From the NCBI RefSeq assembly GCF_030817495.1, contig NZ_JAUSZK010000001.1, positions 1,839,001-1,903,000 of the forward strand: 64,000 bases of DNA. The letters run 5' to 3'. The stretch is from Streptomyces sp. V3I7. Its GTDB lineage: Bacteria > Actinomycetota > Actinomycetes > Streptomycetales > Streptomycetaceae. The position numbers were made by a program, and so were the translations under genes. How positions within the stretch are numbered: the first letter of the stretch is position 1; every line of letters begins with the position of its first letter. Shown here in pieces: positions 1-14,057 of this stretch. Under the pieces are notes generated by a model. The model did not search any database, was not told the DNA's origin, and was given only the letters and a program-made list of their open reading frames with translations.

Positions 1-180
1 TCTCACGCGATCCATTCAACTCCTGTCAGGAAAAGGCCTGTTGGGGGCCAGCGCCCCCATGAACCTCGAATGAATTCGTGAGGCGGCTGAACACTCCTGG
101 GGCCCCGTCCGTATCGAAGGGAGCCGCTTCACTCCTGTCGGGCGCCTCGATGCCCCGCAAGGAAGCCAGAGGAGTTCCCA

Positions 181-1752
181 ATGGGACGCAATACACGAAA
201 ACGCCGTATGCCCCTGGCCGCCAAGGCCATCGCCGCATCGGCAGCCCTAGCGCTCGGTGGGGGCGGGCTGGTCTGGGCGAATTTCTATGCCTCCGCGCAC
301 GAGTCGGGTGGCTCGGCACAGAGTCGTACGACGGCCGCCGCCGCGCAGGTCTCGACGATCGACTGTCCGGACGTCGGCCAGAAGCTGACGGACGTGCCGG
401 GCCAGGCCCGGACCGAGGTCGACGGTGAACTGGGCACGCTCGACAGCCAGATCACGGACGCCTACCAGCGTCTGGCGACCACGCGCGACGCCCAGACCCG
501 GGACGCGAGCTTCGTCCAAAACGACATCCTCCAGCCGTTGACGGACCGCCGGAAGGTGATCCTCGACCGGATCAGGCTGGAGATCACCCGGGTCGGCGGC
601 AGCGCCCCCCAGGACCTGGACAACCTCGCCAACTGCACCGGTCGGCCCGCCGACCAGAACACCGGCGGCCAGACCGGCGGCTGGGGTTCGCAGACCGGCG
701 ACGGCCAGCAGCAGGGCGACCAGAACAGCCAGCCGCCGCAGGACGGTTCCGCGCAGCCGCCCCAGGACGGCGGGGCCCAGCCGCCGCAGAACGGCGACGG
801 CGGGGGCCAGCAGCAGGGCAACGGCGGTCAGGCCGGCAACGGTCCCGTCGCGGCGGACTTCGTGGACATCACGAAGGTGCAGGCGAACGTGGCCGCGAAG
901 CCGCGCCAGGCCCGCGGCGCCTCGACGGGCACGTTCACCACGCGGTGCGGCGTCAACGCGAACAAGAACCACAACACCGACAACGTCATCGTGGCGCCCG
1001 GCGTGACCAACGGCGCGCACCACCTGCACGACTACGTCGGCAACCAGAAGATCAACGCGTTCGCCAGCAACGACACGTTCCTCCAGGGCGGCACCAGCTG
1101 CCAGAACAAGAACGACCTCTCGTCGTACTACTGGCCCGTGGTCCGCGTGCAGGACGGCTCGCAGGACTTCGACCAGAACGCGGACGGCGGGGGCAAGGAG
1201 GGGAACGTCGGCAAGATCCTGGTGCCCAAGCAGGCCCAGATCAAGTACGCCGGCTCCCCGACCGGCAAGGTCGTCGCGATGCCCCAGTTCCTGCGCATCA
1301 TCACCGGTGACGCCAAGACGACCACCAACGGTCTGGCGAACGCCAACGCGCACTGGAGCTGCACCGGTTTCGAGGACAAGGTCCAGCTGACGGAGCAGTA
1401 CCCGATCTGCCCCGAGGGCAGCGACGTGGTGCGCTCGTTCGCCTTCCAGAGCTGCTGGGACGGCCAGAACACCGACAGCGCCAACCACCGCACCCACGTG
1501 GCGTTCGCGGACGCGAGCGGCAACTGCCAGAACGGGTTCAAGGCGATCCCGCAGCTCACGATGCGCCTGGTGTACGACATCGATCCCCCGGCCATCGAGA
1601 ACGGGGCGGTGAAGAACGCCTACGCCGTGGACGGTTTCCCGGAGCAGCTCCACAAGCCGGCCACCGACCACGACGACTTCATCAGCATCACGAACGGCGG
1701 CCTGGCGAACAAGATCGCGAGCTGCCTCAACCGCGGTCAGCGGTGCCAGTGA
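181..1752 (+). CDS. Secreted DUF1996 domain protein
   Basis: A 523-residue exported protein. The start has a good ribosome-binding site (AGAGGAG, 5 nt before ATG). A basic N-terminus and hydrophobic stretch (about residues 10-35) form a signal peptide or anchor. A charged helical segment (about 60-145) is followed by a low-complexity linker (about 150-225) rich in Gln, Gly, Asn and Pro with repeated AQPPQDG-like units. The C-terminal half is the DUF1996 domain, recognised by [17 protein letters not shown] and the histidine-rich [11 protein letters not shown]. Family knowledge: DUF1996 proteins are secreted in actinomycetes and fungi with no settled function; the linker suggests a wall- or matrix-exposed position (inference). 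Several conserved cysteines probably form disulfides. It stands alone, with a terminator hairpin just downstream. Confidence 0.85.
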   Translation: MGRNTRKRRMPLAAKAIAASAALALGGGGLVWANFYASAHESGGSAQSRTTAAAAQVSTIDCPDVGQKLTDVPGQARTEVDGELGTLDSQITDAYQRLATTRDAQTRDASFVQNDILQPLTDRRKVILDRIRLEITRVGGSAPQDLDNLANCTGRPADQNTGGQTGGWGSQTGDGQQQGDQNSQPPQDGSAQPPQDGGAQPPQNGDGGGQQQGNGGQAGNGPVAADFVDITKVQANVAAKPRQARGASTGTFTTRCGVNANKNHNTDNVIVAPGVTNGAHHLHDYVGNQKINAFASNDTFLQGGTSCQNKNDLSSYYWPVVRVQDGSQDFDQNADGGGKEGNVGKILVPKQAQIKYAGSPTGKVVAMPQFLRIITGDAKTTTNGLANANAHWSCTGFEDKVQLTEQYPICPEGSDVVRSFAFQSCWDGQNTDSANHRTHVAFADASGNCQNGFKAIPQLTMRLVYDIDPPAIENGAVKNAYAVDGFPEQLHKPATDHDDFISITNGGLANKIASCLNRGQRCQ

Positions 1753-1794
1753 ACCGGTGATCCCGTGAGCCGGTCGACGGACCGGCGATGACGA

Positions 1795-1828
1795 GGCCGG
1801 TGGCGGAGCCCCCCTCCCGCCACCGGCC
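1795..1828 (+). terminator. Hairpin downstream of the DUF1996 gene
   Basis: A perfect 12-bp inverted repeat (GGCCGGTGGCGG at 1795-1806, CCGCCACCGGCC at 1817-1828) lies between the DUF1996 gene and the convergent lipoprotein gene. There is no long T-tract, as is usual for Streptomyces. It can serve both converging genes. Confidence 0.7.
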
Positions 1829-1870
1829 TTCGTCGTGTCCCCGTGCCTGCGCGCGTCGTGCCTGCGCGCG

Positions 1871-2269
1871 TCAGCCGCCGTGCGCGTGGTGGTCGGCCCC
1901 GTTCTCCACGGTGCCGCCGAGCGTGCCGCGCAGCGCCCTGACGACGCCGTCGTCGCCGACCGCGACCCACTTGCGGCCGACGAGGTAGTGACCGCCGTAA
2001 TCCTTCGCGTCATTGATCCACTCGCGCTGACCGCGGTCGGTGGCGAAGGTCGCGAGGACGAACGTGCCGTCCCGGTTACGGCACAGGGCCTGGCGGATCT
2101 CGTCGGCGTCGGTCTGCATGTCCGGCGTGCACTTGACCTCGGCGGCCAGGCTCTCCAGGCTGCCGGTGGCGGTCGGCGGCACGGTGTCCTTGTCCCCCGA
2201 GCCGCAGCCGGCCAGCGCCGCCGCGGCCACGACGCCCGCCACGGCGAGCATCGCTCGCGTCACCCTCAT
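1871..2269 (-). CDS. Small secreted lipoprotein, unknown function
   Basis: A 132-residue protein starting MRVTRAMLAVAG. The reading frame stays open further upstream, but this ATG has a strong GGAGG ribosome-binding site and is followed directly by a lipoprotein signal with a perfect lipobox (ALAGC, Cys near residue 22). The mature part has two further cysteines (VKCTPDM and ALCRNRDG) that could form a disulfide, and a short His-rich C-terminus (ADHHAHGG). No catalytic motif is visible. It is transcribed divergently from the TPR gene at 2407, sharing a roughly 140-bp intergenic region. The role is unknown; it should be tethered to the outer face of the membrane. Confidence 0.75.
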   Translation of the reverse strand: MRVTRAMLAVAGVVAAAALAGCGSGDKDTVPPTATGSLESLAAEVKCTPDMQTDADEIRQALCRNRDGTFVLATFATDRGQREWINDAKDYGGHYLVGRKWVAVGDDGVVRALRGTLGGTVENGADHHAHGG

Positions 2270-2406
2270 GGTGTTCCTCCGGTCCTGTGGGCCGAGCATT
2301 ACGCGCCGGGCCCCTGACGGAGACCCGGCGCCCTTCGATACGGGCGCCGCGCACCCTGCGCTCAAATCCCCTGTCCCCACGGGCACAGCTGTGCGAGGGT
2401 GGGCCG

Positions 2407-2928
2407 GTGAACCAGGACTGGGAAGACCGCGTATCGGCCGCATGGGCCTCCTTCGAGACGTACGCGGAGGACGACGCTCCCCGCTTCCGTGCCGTGATCG
2501 ACGCGCTCGTGGCCGAACTGCCCAAGGGCAGTCCGCTGGGTCCCTTCGAGCGGGCCTGCGCCTGGGACTCGACCGGCCACTCGGACAAGGCGGTGCCGCT
2601 GTACCGGGAGGCCCTCGCGCTCGGGCTCGGTGACGTGAGCGGCTACAAGGGCCGTCGGGCCAGGATCCAGCTCTCCAGTTCGCTGCGGAACACCGGACAG
2701 GCGGAGGAGGGCGTCAAGCTCCTCACGCCCGAACTGGACGCGCGGTCGGACGAGTTGGACGACGCCGTGCGCGCCACCCTCGCGCTGTGTCTGTCCAGCC
2801 TCGGCCGGGACCGCGAGGGGCTCTCCCTCGTCCTCGGCGCGCTGGCGCCCCATCTGCCGCGTTACCAGCGGTCGATGGCCAACTACGCGCGGGCGCTGGT
2901 CGATCCGGCCGACGAATCGGACGCCTGA
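2407..2928 (+). CDS. Tetratricopeptide-repeat protein
   Basis: A 173-residue cytoplasmic protein. I chose the GTG at 2407 (VNQDWEDRVSAAW) because the family's acidic N-terminal helix begins there, although the frame is open to 2287. The body is all-helical with TPR-like repeats: PFERACAWDSTGHSDKAVPLY (split here only as a landmark), a second unit around the NTGQAEEG segment, and a third around LSSLGRDREG. Small TPR proteins of this kind occur widely in Streptomyces as protein-protein adaptors; the partner is not evident. It is followed after about 50 bp by the membrane protein at 2978 on the same strand, so the two may be co-transcribed. Confidence 0.7.
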   Translation: MNQDWEDRVSAAWASFETYAEDDAPRFRAVIDALVAELPKGSPLGPFERACAWDSTGHSDKAVPLYREALALGLGDVSGYKGRRARIQLSSSLRNTGQAEEGVKLLTPELDARSDELDDAVRATLALCLSSLGRDREGLSLVLGALAPHLPRYQRSMANYARALVDPADESDA

Positions 2929-2977
2929 GTCACCCGTGCGGCGGTGACCAACCACCGGCCGGCTCGTTCTTCTGGAC

Positions 2978-4939
2978 GTGCAGCCACAGGATGTAGCCCC
3001 GCGTCACGCCTCCGTCCCCTCCCCCGCGACCGGCGCCGCCGTCGACGTCGCCCGCGCCGAGGCCGCACTCGTCGAGCACTATCCACGGCTCGTCCGGCTC
3101 GCCTACCTGGCGCTGCCGTCCTCCCTGGGCCGCAGTCGGCGCGTTCTGACCGCGCACGCCCTCACCCAGCGTGCCCTGCCGCGCGGCCGCAGGCCGGCCT
3201 CCGTGATCCCGGCCCAGAGCGGCGGCGCGGGCGGCACCGCGATCGACGGCGTGACCGACGGCCGTGAGGACAGCCCCGGTTACGCCTTCGTCCGCCTCCA
3301 GGTGGTCCGCGGGGCCCTGGAGGCGGGTCTGCCGCTCCGGCGCCTGGCCTTGCCGAAGCGGTCCCAGCTGCCGCCGCTGCTCCCGCAGGTGCGGGGCCTG
3401 CGCCTGTTCCCGCGCTCGGGCGGTGCCGACGAACTCGCCCTGGAACAGCGGCTGTCCGCCCTGTCCGCCCCGGCCCGTGCGGCGTATCTGCTGCGCGGTC
3501 TGGAGCGGCTCGCCGACCCTGACGTACGCCGGGTGCTCACCGCGGCCGGGGTCGCGGAGCCGGACGCGGCCCTGGCGGAGGCGAACGGCGTCCCCGCCGA
3601 GTACGCGCTGCTGGACTCGCCCGAGTTCGACCCCTGCTCGCTCCAGGCCCGGCCGACCGATCTGATGCGGCGCAGGCAGCACACCAAGGCGGCACTCGCC
3701 GCGACGGCCGCGCTGGCGCTGTGCGGCGCGCTGGTCGCGCTGCCCGGCGGCTGGGGGCCCGACGGCGCGGCGGCTCCAGCGTACGCGCAGAACCCGGCTG
3801 CCGAAGCCGCCCTGGACCCGGGCAAGTTGACCCGGGTCGCACCGATCGCGTGGAAGACCTCGTCTCGGAAGGACTTCTCCGCCTGGCCGGCCCGCGGCTC
3901 CCTCACCGGCGACACGGCCCTGCTGCGCCGCGCCCTCGCGGTATGGGCGCGCCCCGGCGAGTCGGTCCGTGTCTCGGCGACGCCCGGCACCCAGACCGGC
4001 GGCCCGGCCGGACCGCCCCAGCTGTTGTACGCGGGCGAGGTCGACGCCGCGCGTGTGGTGATCCTCTACGACGGCCTGCGCATCGCCCGGTACGCCGAGC
4101 CGAAGGACGGCACCCAGGGCGCGGCCCTCGACTTCGCCCGGGTGGACGGGGCGAACGGGGCGGCGGCGAGCGCGGTGGTGCTGGGCCGCTCCGACGGCAA
4201 CGTCCGCTATCTGACGGCTCCTTGGGTGACGAAGGCCGCCGAGCGGGACCTGCTGAAGCCGGGCGCCGGGGCGATGGACCTCGATCTGGCCGACGGAATC
4301 ACCTCTCCGCTCGCCAGCCCGGCGCTTCAGCCGCAGGCCTGTACGTCGTGGAACGCCCTGGAGCTGACCGACTCCTCCGGCCGGCATCTGACTACCGACC
4401 TGGGCGAGTTGGTGCCCGCCCGGCTCACCACCGGCCGCCCCGGCTCGACCGGCGACGCGCCCTCGGCGCAGGCGCTGCGCGCGTGGGCGCCGTTCGCCTG
4501 CTCGCTGGGCGCGGCGCGGGCGGCGGGGGTGCGCAGCGTCAACGCCTGGGCGTACGCGTCCCAGCCGCTGCCGGACGCGGGCGGCACGGCCGCCTGGGTG
4601 TGTACGCGGGCCGAGACCTGGCGGGGCGAGGGTTCGGTGTCGCTGGCGCAGTTCCACACGCCCGAGGGGCGGTACGGGGCGGTCGCGGCCAAGGGCGTCG
4701 ACGTGACGGCGTGCGGGTGGCGTGATCCGCACGTGCTGGCCGGGGTGCTGTGGAAGTCCGGTACCGGCTCCTGGTACCTGCTGGCCGCGGGCAGCAAGGA
4801 CACCGCGTCGATCCGCGCGAGCGGCGGGGCCGAGGGTTCCGCCCAGGGCCCGCTGCTCGCCGTCCGCGCCGCGCAGGGGGCGCGGGCCGAGCTGAGGGGC
4901 ACCCGGAAGGACGGCGGTTCGCTGACGGGTCTGCGCTAG
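2978..4939 (+). CDS. Membrane protein with sigma-factor-like cytoplasmic N-terminus
   Basis: A 653-residue protein from a GTG start with only a weak ribosome-binding site. Residues about 26-65 (EHYPRLVRLAYLALPSSLG) resemble region 2 of ECF sigma factors. Residues about 150-200 (LSALSAPARAAYLLRGLERL, then DVRRVLTAAGV) look like region 4, but the usual helix-turn-helix is degenerate. One transmembrane helix follows a basic RRRQHTK stop at about 237-257. The remaining 390 residues should lie outside the cell and are rich in Trp, with paired cysteines. I know of no named function. A membrane-tethered sigma-like or anti-sigma-like regulator sensing the envelope is an inference; a non-regulatory envelope protein is equally possible. 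Confidence 0.65.
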   Translation: MQPQDVAPRHASVPSPATGAAVDVARAEAALVEHYPRLVRLAYLALPSSLGRSRRVLTAHALTQRALPRGRRPASVIPAQSGGAGGTAIDGVTDGREDSPGYAFVRLQVVRGALEAGLPLRRLALPKRSQLPPLLPQVRGLRLFPRSGGADELALEQRLSALSAPARAAYLLRGLERLADPDVRRVLTAAGVAEPDAALAEANGVPAEYALLDSPEFDPCSLQARPTDLMRRRQHTKAALAATAALALCGALVALPGGWGPDGAAAPAYAQNPAAEAALDPGKLTRVAPIAWKTSSRKDFSAWPARGSLTGDTALLRRALAVWARPGESVRVSATPGTQTGGPAGPPQLLYAGEVDAARVVILYDGLRIARYAEPKDGTQGAALDFARVDGANGAAASAVVLGRSDGNVRYLTAPWVTKAAERDLLKPGAGAMDLDLADGITSPLASPALQPQACTSWNALELTDSSGRHLTTDLGELVPARLTTGRPGSTGDAPSAQALRAWAPFACSLGAARAAGVRSVNAWAYASQPLPDAGGTAAWVCTRAETWRGEGSVSLAQFHTPEGRYGAVAAKGVDVTACGWRDPHVLAGVLWKSGTGSWYLLAAGSKDTASIRASGGAEGSAQGPLLAVRAAQGARAELRGTRKDGGSLTGLR

Positions 4940-4973
4940 TCGGCGCCGCGCCGGCGGGCGCCGCGCCACGCTT

Positions 4974-4991
4974 GCTGACATTCGTGTCAGC
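4974..4991. promoter_or_regulatory. Perfect inverted repeat, probable TetR operator
   Basis: GCTGACA-TTCG-TGTCAGC is a perfect 7-bp palindrome about 50 bp before the ATG at 5044. It has the size and symmetry of a TetR-family operator, and a TetR gene closes this cluster at 7109. A TACATT hexamer at 5032-5037 lies so close to the ATG that the mRNA could be nearly leaderless, which fits the lack of a ribosome-binding site there. As an alternative it could be part of a terminator for the upstream gene. Confidence 0.5.
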
Positions 4992-5043
4992 GAGTCCGTG
5001 CAGAAGGGTTCTCCCGCTGTCGGTCCGTCGCTACATTGACGCC

Positions 5044-5955
5044 ATGTCCAACAAGGCCATGTCCAACAAGCAGGCCCGGCCGGTGACGTCCGAGCGGACT
5101 CCGCTCAAGGCCCGCAACGTGTCCTTCTCGTGGGAGGACACGCCGCTGCACTGGGTGCCCGGGGATCCGTTCACCACGCACACCATCAACGTGCTGCACC
5201 TGCTGCTGCCCGCCGGCGAGCGGTGGTTCGTGCATGTCTACAAGCAGGTGCTGCCGTACATCCGCGACGAGCGGCTGCGCGAGGACGTCATCGGGTTCAT
5301 CGGGCAGGAGGCGATGCACTCCCAGGCCCACGACGAGGTGCTGCCGCATCTGAAGGAGCAGGGGCTCGACCCGACGCCGTACACCGCGCAGGTCGACTGG
5401 TTCTTCGAGAAGCTGCTCGGCGACCGCACGCTGCCGCCCGGCAAGCCGCGCACCTGGTGGCTGATGGAGCGGGTGGCGCTGATCGCGGCGATCGAGCACT
5501 ACACCGCGTTCCTGGGCGACTGGGTGCTGAACGCCGAGGAGCTGGACCGGCGCGGCGCCGACCCGATGATGCTGGACCTGCTGCGCTGGCACGGCGCGGA
5601 GGAAGTCGAGCACCGATCGGTCGCGTTCGAGCTGTTCATGCACCTCGACGGCGGCTACCGGCGCCGGGCGCGCACCTGGGCCGCGGCCTTCGCGGCGCTG
5701 GTGTTCCTGTGGCAGCGCGGCACCCGTTTCTTCATGGAGAACGACCCCACGCTGCTCGACGGCAAGGCCACCTTCCGGGACTTCTACCGGCGCGGCCGCC
5801 GTGGCACGCTGCCGGCGACCGGGGACCTGCTCAAGGCGATTCCCCGCTATCTGAGCCGGGACTACCACCCCTCGCAGGAGGGCTGCACCGAGCAGGCGGT
5901 CACCTATCTGGCCTCCTCCCCCGCCGCGCTCGCCGCCGAGAAGGGGACGGCGTGA
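5044..5955 (+). CDS. PF10118-type metal-dependent hydrolase / ferritin-like diiron protein
   Basis: A 303-residue protein of the family annotated as metal-dependent hydrolase (PF10118). The sequence shows a ferritin-like ligand pattern for a two-metal site: Glu59 (AGERWF), Glu89 and His92 (QEAMH), Glu151 (AAIEH), and Glu187 with His190 (EEVEH). These are the ExxH pairs expected of diiron carboxylate proteins. The stop codon overlaps the ATG of the reductase at 5955 (TGATG), so the two are translationally coupled. That coupling argues that electrons are delivered to this protein, that is, for an oxygenase or oxidase rather than a hydrolase (inference). The ATG was chosen after the AMSNKAMSNK repeat; no ribosome-binding site is seen. 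Confidence 0.8.
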   Translation: MSNKAMSNKQARPVTSERTPLKARNVSFSWEDTPLHWVPGDPFTTHTINVLHLLLPAGERWFVHVYKQVLPYIRDERLREDVIGFIGQEAMHSQAHDEVLPHLKEQGLDPTPYTAQVDWFFEKLLGDRTLPPGKPRTWWLMERVALIAAIEHYTAFLGDWVLNAEELDRRGADPMMLDLLRWHGAEEVEHRSVAFELFMHLDGGYRRRARTWAAAFAALVFLWQRGTRFFMENDPTLLDGKATFRDFYRRGRRGTLPATGDLLKAIPRYLSRDYHPSQEGCTEQAVTYLASSPAALAAEKGTA

Positions 5956-7016
5956 TGCCGAGGCTGCGTACGGTCGTGCTCGTCGCGGGTGCGGCCCTGC
6001 TGACCAAGCGGGCGCTGCGGCGCCGTATCCAGGCCGCGCCGCTGTGGCCGATGCCCGCGCTGGAGGAACCGGTCTCGGGGCGGCCCCGCTCCCGGTCCCT
6101 GCGGCTCCGGATCACCGCGCACGAGACGGTGGCCGACGGCGTGGTCCAACTACGCCTGGAAGGGAAGGGGTTGCCGCGGTGGCAGCCCGGGGCGCATCTC
6201 GACCTGGTGCTGCCGTCGGGGCTGGTGCGCCAGTACTCGCTGTGTGGGGACCCCGGGGACACCTCGTCGTACACCGTCGCCACCCGGCTGGTCGAGGGCG
6301 GGCGTGGCGGCTCGCGCGAGGTGCACGATCAACTGGCCCTGGGGATGCGGCTGGAGGTGCGCGGGCCGCGCAACCGCTTCCCGCTCGTCGAGGCGCCCGC
6401 GTACCTGTTCGTGGCCGGCGGCATCGGCATCACGCCGATCCTGCCGATGCTGCGGGCGCTGCCGGAGGACGCGGAGTGGCGGCTGCTGTACTGCGGCCGG
6501 ACGCGGGCGTCGATGCCGTTCCTGGAGGAGGTCGGCAAGCTGGCGGGTGACCGGGTGACCGTCGTCGCGGAGGACGAGGACGGACGGCCGGACCTGGACG
6601 GGCTGTTCGCGGACGCCGTCGCCGAGGGCACCGCCGTCTACTGCTGCGGCCCGGAGGGGCTGATGGACGCGGTGGAGGCGCGGCTGCCCGAGGGTGCCGA
6701 GCTGCACCTGGAGCGCTTCGCGCCGCGCACCGCCCCCGGCGGGGGCAGCGGGGACACGGAGTTCACTCTCGAACTGCGCCGCAGCGGACGGACGTTGACC
6801 GTCCCCGCCGACTCCACCGCCCTGGCCGCCGTCCGGGCGGAGCTGCCGGGCACCCTCTACTCCTGCGAGCAGGGCTTCTGCGGTACCTGCCGGCAGCGGG
6901 TGCTTCAGGGCGAGGTGGACCACCGGGACGAACTGCTGTCGGACGCGGAGCGGGCGGACTCGATGCTGATCTGCGTCTCGCGGGCGCGCGGCGACCGCCT
7001 CGTGCTGGACCTGTGA
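5955..7016 (+). CDS. Flavin/2Fe-2S ferredoxin reductase (PDR/VanB-like)
   Basis: A 353-residue electron-transfer protein. The order is a short hydrophobic N-terminus (residues about 5-20), then a flavin-binding beta-barrel with the RQYSLCGDP motif, then a NAD(P)-binding domain with GGIGITPILPML, and a C-terminal plant-type 2Fe-2S domain with the cysteine cluster SCEQGFCGTC followed by a fourth Cys in LICVSRA. This is the layout of phthalate dioxygenase reductase and vanillate demethylase reductase, which pass electrons from NAD(P)H to an oxygenase. Its start codon overlaps the stop of the diiron-type protein, its likely partner. The N-terminal hydrophobic stretch could dock it to the membrane. 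Confidence 0.88.
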   Translation: MPRLRTVVLVAGAALLTKRALRRRIQAAPLWPMPALEEPVSGRPRSRSLRLRITAHETVADGVVQLRLEGKGLPRWQPGAHLDLVLPSGLVRQYSLCGDPGDTSSYTVATRLVEGGRGGSREVHDQLALGMRLEVRGPRNRFPLVEAPAYLFVAGGIGITPILPMLRALPEDAEWRLLYCGRTRASMPFLEEVGKLAGDRVTVVAEDEDGRPDLDGLFADAVAEGTAVYCCGPEGLMDAVEARLPEGAELHLERFAPRTAPGGGSGDTEFTLELRRSGRTLTVPADSTALAAVRAELPGTLYSCEQGFCGTCRQRVLQGEVDHRDELLSDAERADSMLICVSRARGDRLVLDL

Positions 7017-7108
7017 CGGAATCCGTACCGGACAGACCCTTCGTTCCTGCACGCTCTCCGTTCGAACCTGCTCCATAGGCGGCCGGATTCGATCGGTAAG
7101 GTGTTCGT

Positions 7109-7825
7109 ATGACTACCGGTGCCCGCCGCCGCATGGGTGTCGAGGAGCGGCGGCAGCAGTTGATCGGCGTCGCCCTCGAACTGTTCAGCCGCCGCTCCCC
7201 CGACGAGGTCTCGATCGACGAGATCGCCGCGGCGGCGGGCATCTCGCGCCCGCTCGTCTACCACTACTTCCCCGGCAAGATGAGCCTGTACGAGGCCGCG
7301 CTGAGGCGCGCCTCGCAGGATCTGGCGGGCCGGTTCGTGGAACCGGCCGAGGGACCGCTGGGGGCCCGGCTGCTGCGGGTGATGGGCCGGTTCTTCGACT
7401 TCGTCGACCAACATGGGCCCGGCTTCTCGGCGTTGATGCGCGGCGGCCCCGCGGTCTCCGCGGAGGGCACCCGCGCGAAGGACCACGTCTCGGCCACGCA
7501 CGCGCTCATCGACTCCGTGCGGCAGGCGGCGTACGACCACATCCTGGCGCACCTGGACGTCGCCGATCCGCCCGCGCGCCTGGAACTGGTGATCCGCTCC
7601 TGGGTCTCGCTCGCCGAGTCGACGGCCCTGATCTGGCTGGACGGCCGCCGCATCCCGCGCGCCGAACTGGAACTCCAGCTCGTGCACGACTTCGCCGCGC
7701 TGGCGGCGGTGAGCGCCGCCTACGACGCGGAGATGGCCGCCCTCCTGCGCCGCATGGTCGAGGACGAACCGGCCGACGGCCCCTTCGCGGAGCTCGTCGG
7801 CCGGCTGATGTCCCTGGCGTCCTGA
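7109..7825 (+). CDS. TetR-family transcriptional regulator
   Basis: A 238-residue regulator. The N-terminal helix-turn-helix is clear (VSIDEIAAAAGISRPLVYHY at about residues 32-51), preceded by RRQQLIGVALELF. The C-terminal helical domain would bind a ligand, not predictable here. It lies 92 bp downstream of the reductase in the same direction and most likely controls the diiron/reductase pair through the inverted repeat at 4974-4991 (inference). It is convergent with the amylase-pullulanase gene, with a hairpin between them. Confidence 0.88.
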   Translation: MTTGARRRMGVEERRQQLIGVALELFSRRSPDEVSIDEIAAAAGISRPLVYHYFPGKMSLYEAALRRASQDLAGRFVEPAEGPLGARLLRVMGRFFDFVDQHGPGFSALMRGGPAVSAEGTRAKDHVSATHALIDSVRQAAYDHILAHLDVADPPARLELVIRSWVSLAESTALIWLDGRRIPRAELELQLVHDFAALAAVSAAYDAEMAALLRRMVEDEPADGPFAELVGRLMSLAS

Positions 7826-7832
7826 GGCTGCT

Positions 7833-7858
7833 CCCTACCGGTCGAACTTCCGGTAGGG
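7833..7858. terminator. Bidirectional terminator hairpin
   Basis: CCCTACCGG (7833-7841) and CCGGTAGGG (7850-7858) form a perfect 9-bp stem with an 8-nt loop. It sits in the 62-bp gap between the convergent TetR and amylase-pullulanase genes and can end both. Confidence 0.8.
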
Positions 7859-7887
7859 GACGTCCAGTTCGCGCACGGAGCCTGGCC

Positions 7888-13332
<5,445 letters not shown>

Positions 13333-13438
13333 AGGGTGAACTCCTCGCGACTGCGGCTCACTTGGGTCCGGCCCCTTCACCGCGGCACGGCTGCGCTGCC
13401 GGACGCCCGCGCGACGCTATCGCCAACGAAAGGTTTAC

Positions 13439-13472
13439 AGCAAGAGTCTTGAAAAGAGCAGCAAGACCTTTC
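13439..13472. promoter_or_regulatory. Putative MalR operator before amylase-pullulanase
   Basis: Repeats CAGCAAGAGTCTTG and CAGCAAGACC lie about 110 bp upstream of the GTG at 13332. They resemble the TGCAAG/CTTGCA repeats before malE and the alpha-amylase. Established: MalR (Reg1) represses starch and maltose genes in S. coelicolor and S. lividans. Binding here is inferred, and this is the weakest match of the set. Confidence 0.5.
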
Positions 13473-13506
13473 ACGCAACTCCAAAGCGGAGTCGAAGCAA
13501 CAGCGG

Positions 13507-13645
13507 TCAGTGGGTGACGCCCTCCGGCCACAGCACGCGTACCGGGACGCCAGTCCACTCCGCGTAGGCCACCACGTCCGAACCCCCACGCGGGTTTCCC
13601 GTCCCACACCGCGATCAGCTCGTCCTCCAGACCTACGAGAGCTTC
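13507..13645 (-). pseudogene. Decayed C-terminal fragment of a conserved Streptomyces protein
   Basis: On the minus strand one frame reads VGLEDELIAVWDGKPAWGFG. After a frame change the continuation is DVVAYAEWTGVPVRVLWPEG followed by VTH and a stop at 13507-13509. Together these look like the end of a small Rossmann-type (SLOG/nucleotide-sugar-like) protein in which WDGKPA runs into a conserved DVVAYA...GVPV ending. The start is missing and the fragment abuts the amylase relic at about 13646. The family is recalled from pattern only. Confidence 0.5.
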
Positions 13646-13647
13646 GG

Positions 13648-13916
13648 CTCGTGGCTGATCACCACGTAGCCCTTGCTGCCGCGGCCGAAGGTGATGAGGT
13701 TGTTGCCGTTGTCCCACTGTTGGTCACTGGCTGACCGCGGGTGGCGTTGCGGAAGGCGACCATGGACTTGATCTCCGGCCACGCCTGCCGGCACTTCCAG
13801 TCGCCCACCCAACAGGCTTTGACCGTACCGCCGTTGGGTGGGCCAACGTCCGGGTCCGACCACCCGTAACCGGAGTTGATGTCCGGGGCGCCGTACGGCC
13901 AGGCCAGCATGAAGAC
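13648..13916 (-). pseudogene. Frameshifted relic of an alpha-amylase C-terminal part
   Basis: About 269 bp closely match 16923-17192 in the intact alpha-amylase, in the same orientation. One frame encodes [20 protein letters not shown] and on to [15 protein letters not shown]. After a base-count change near 13715-13735 a second frame resumes as [20 protein letters not shown]. The intact gene reads [20 protein letters not shown] there. Everything upstream (GH13 catalytic region, signal peptide) and the last 50 or so residues are missing. It cannot encode an active enzyme. It and the intact gene bracket the ABC cassette. Confidence 0.85.
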
Positions 13917-14057
13917 CGATGGACCACACCGCCGCGGACCCAGGCCGCCCTTACCCTGCACCTGACCAACTCGGCACCATGACAAAACAAGCACTCGCTG
14001 TTTACCCGACGGCGACGCACCACGCCCCCTGTTCGGACCGCTCCAGGAAGCCAAGAA

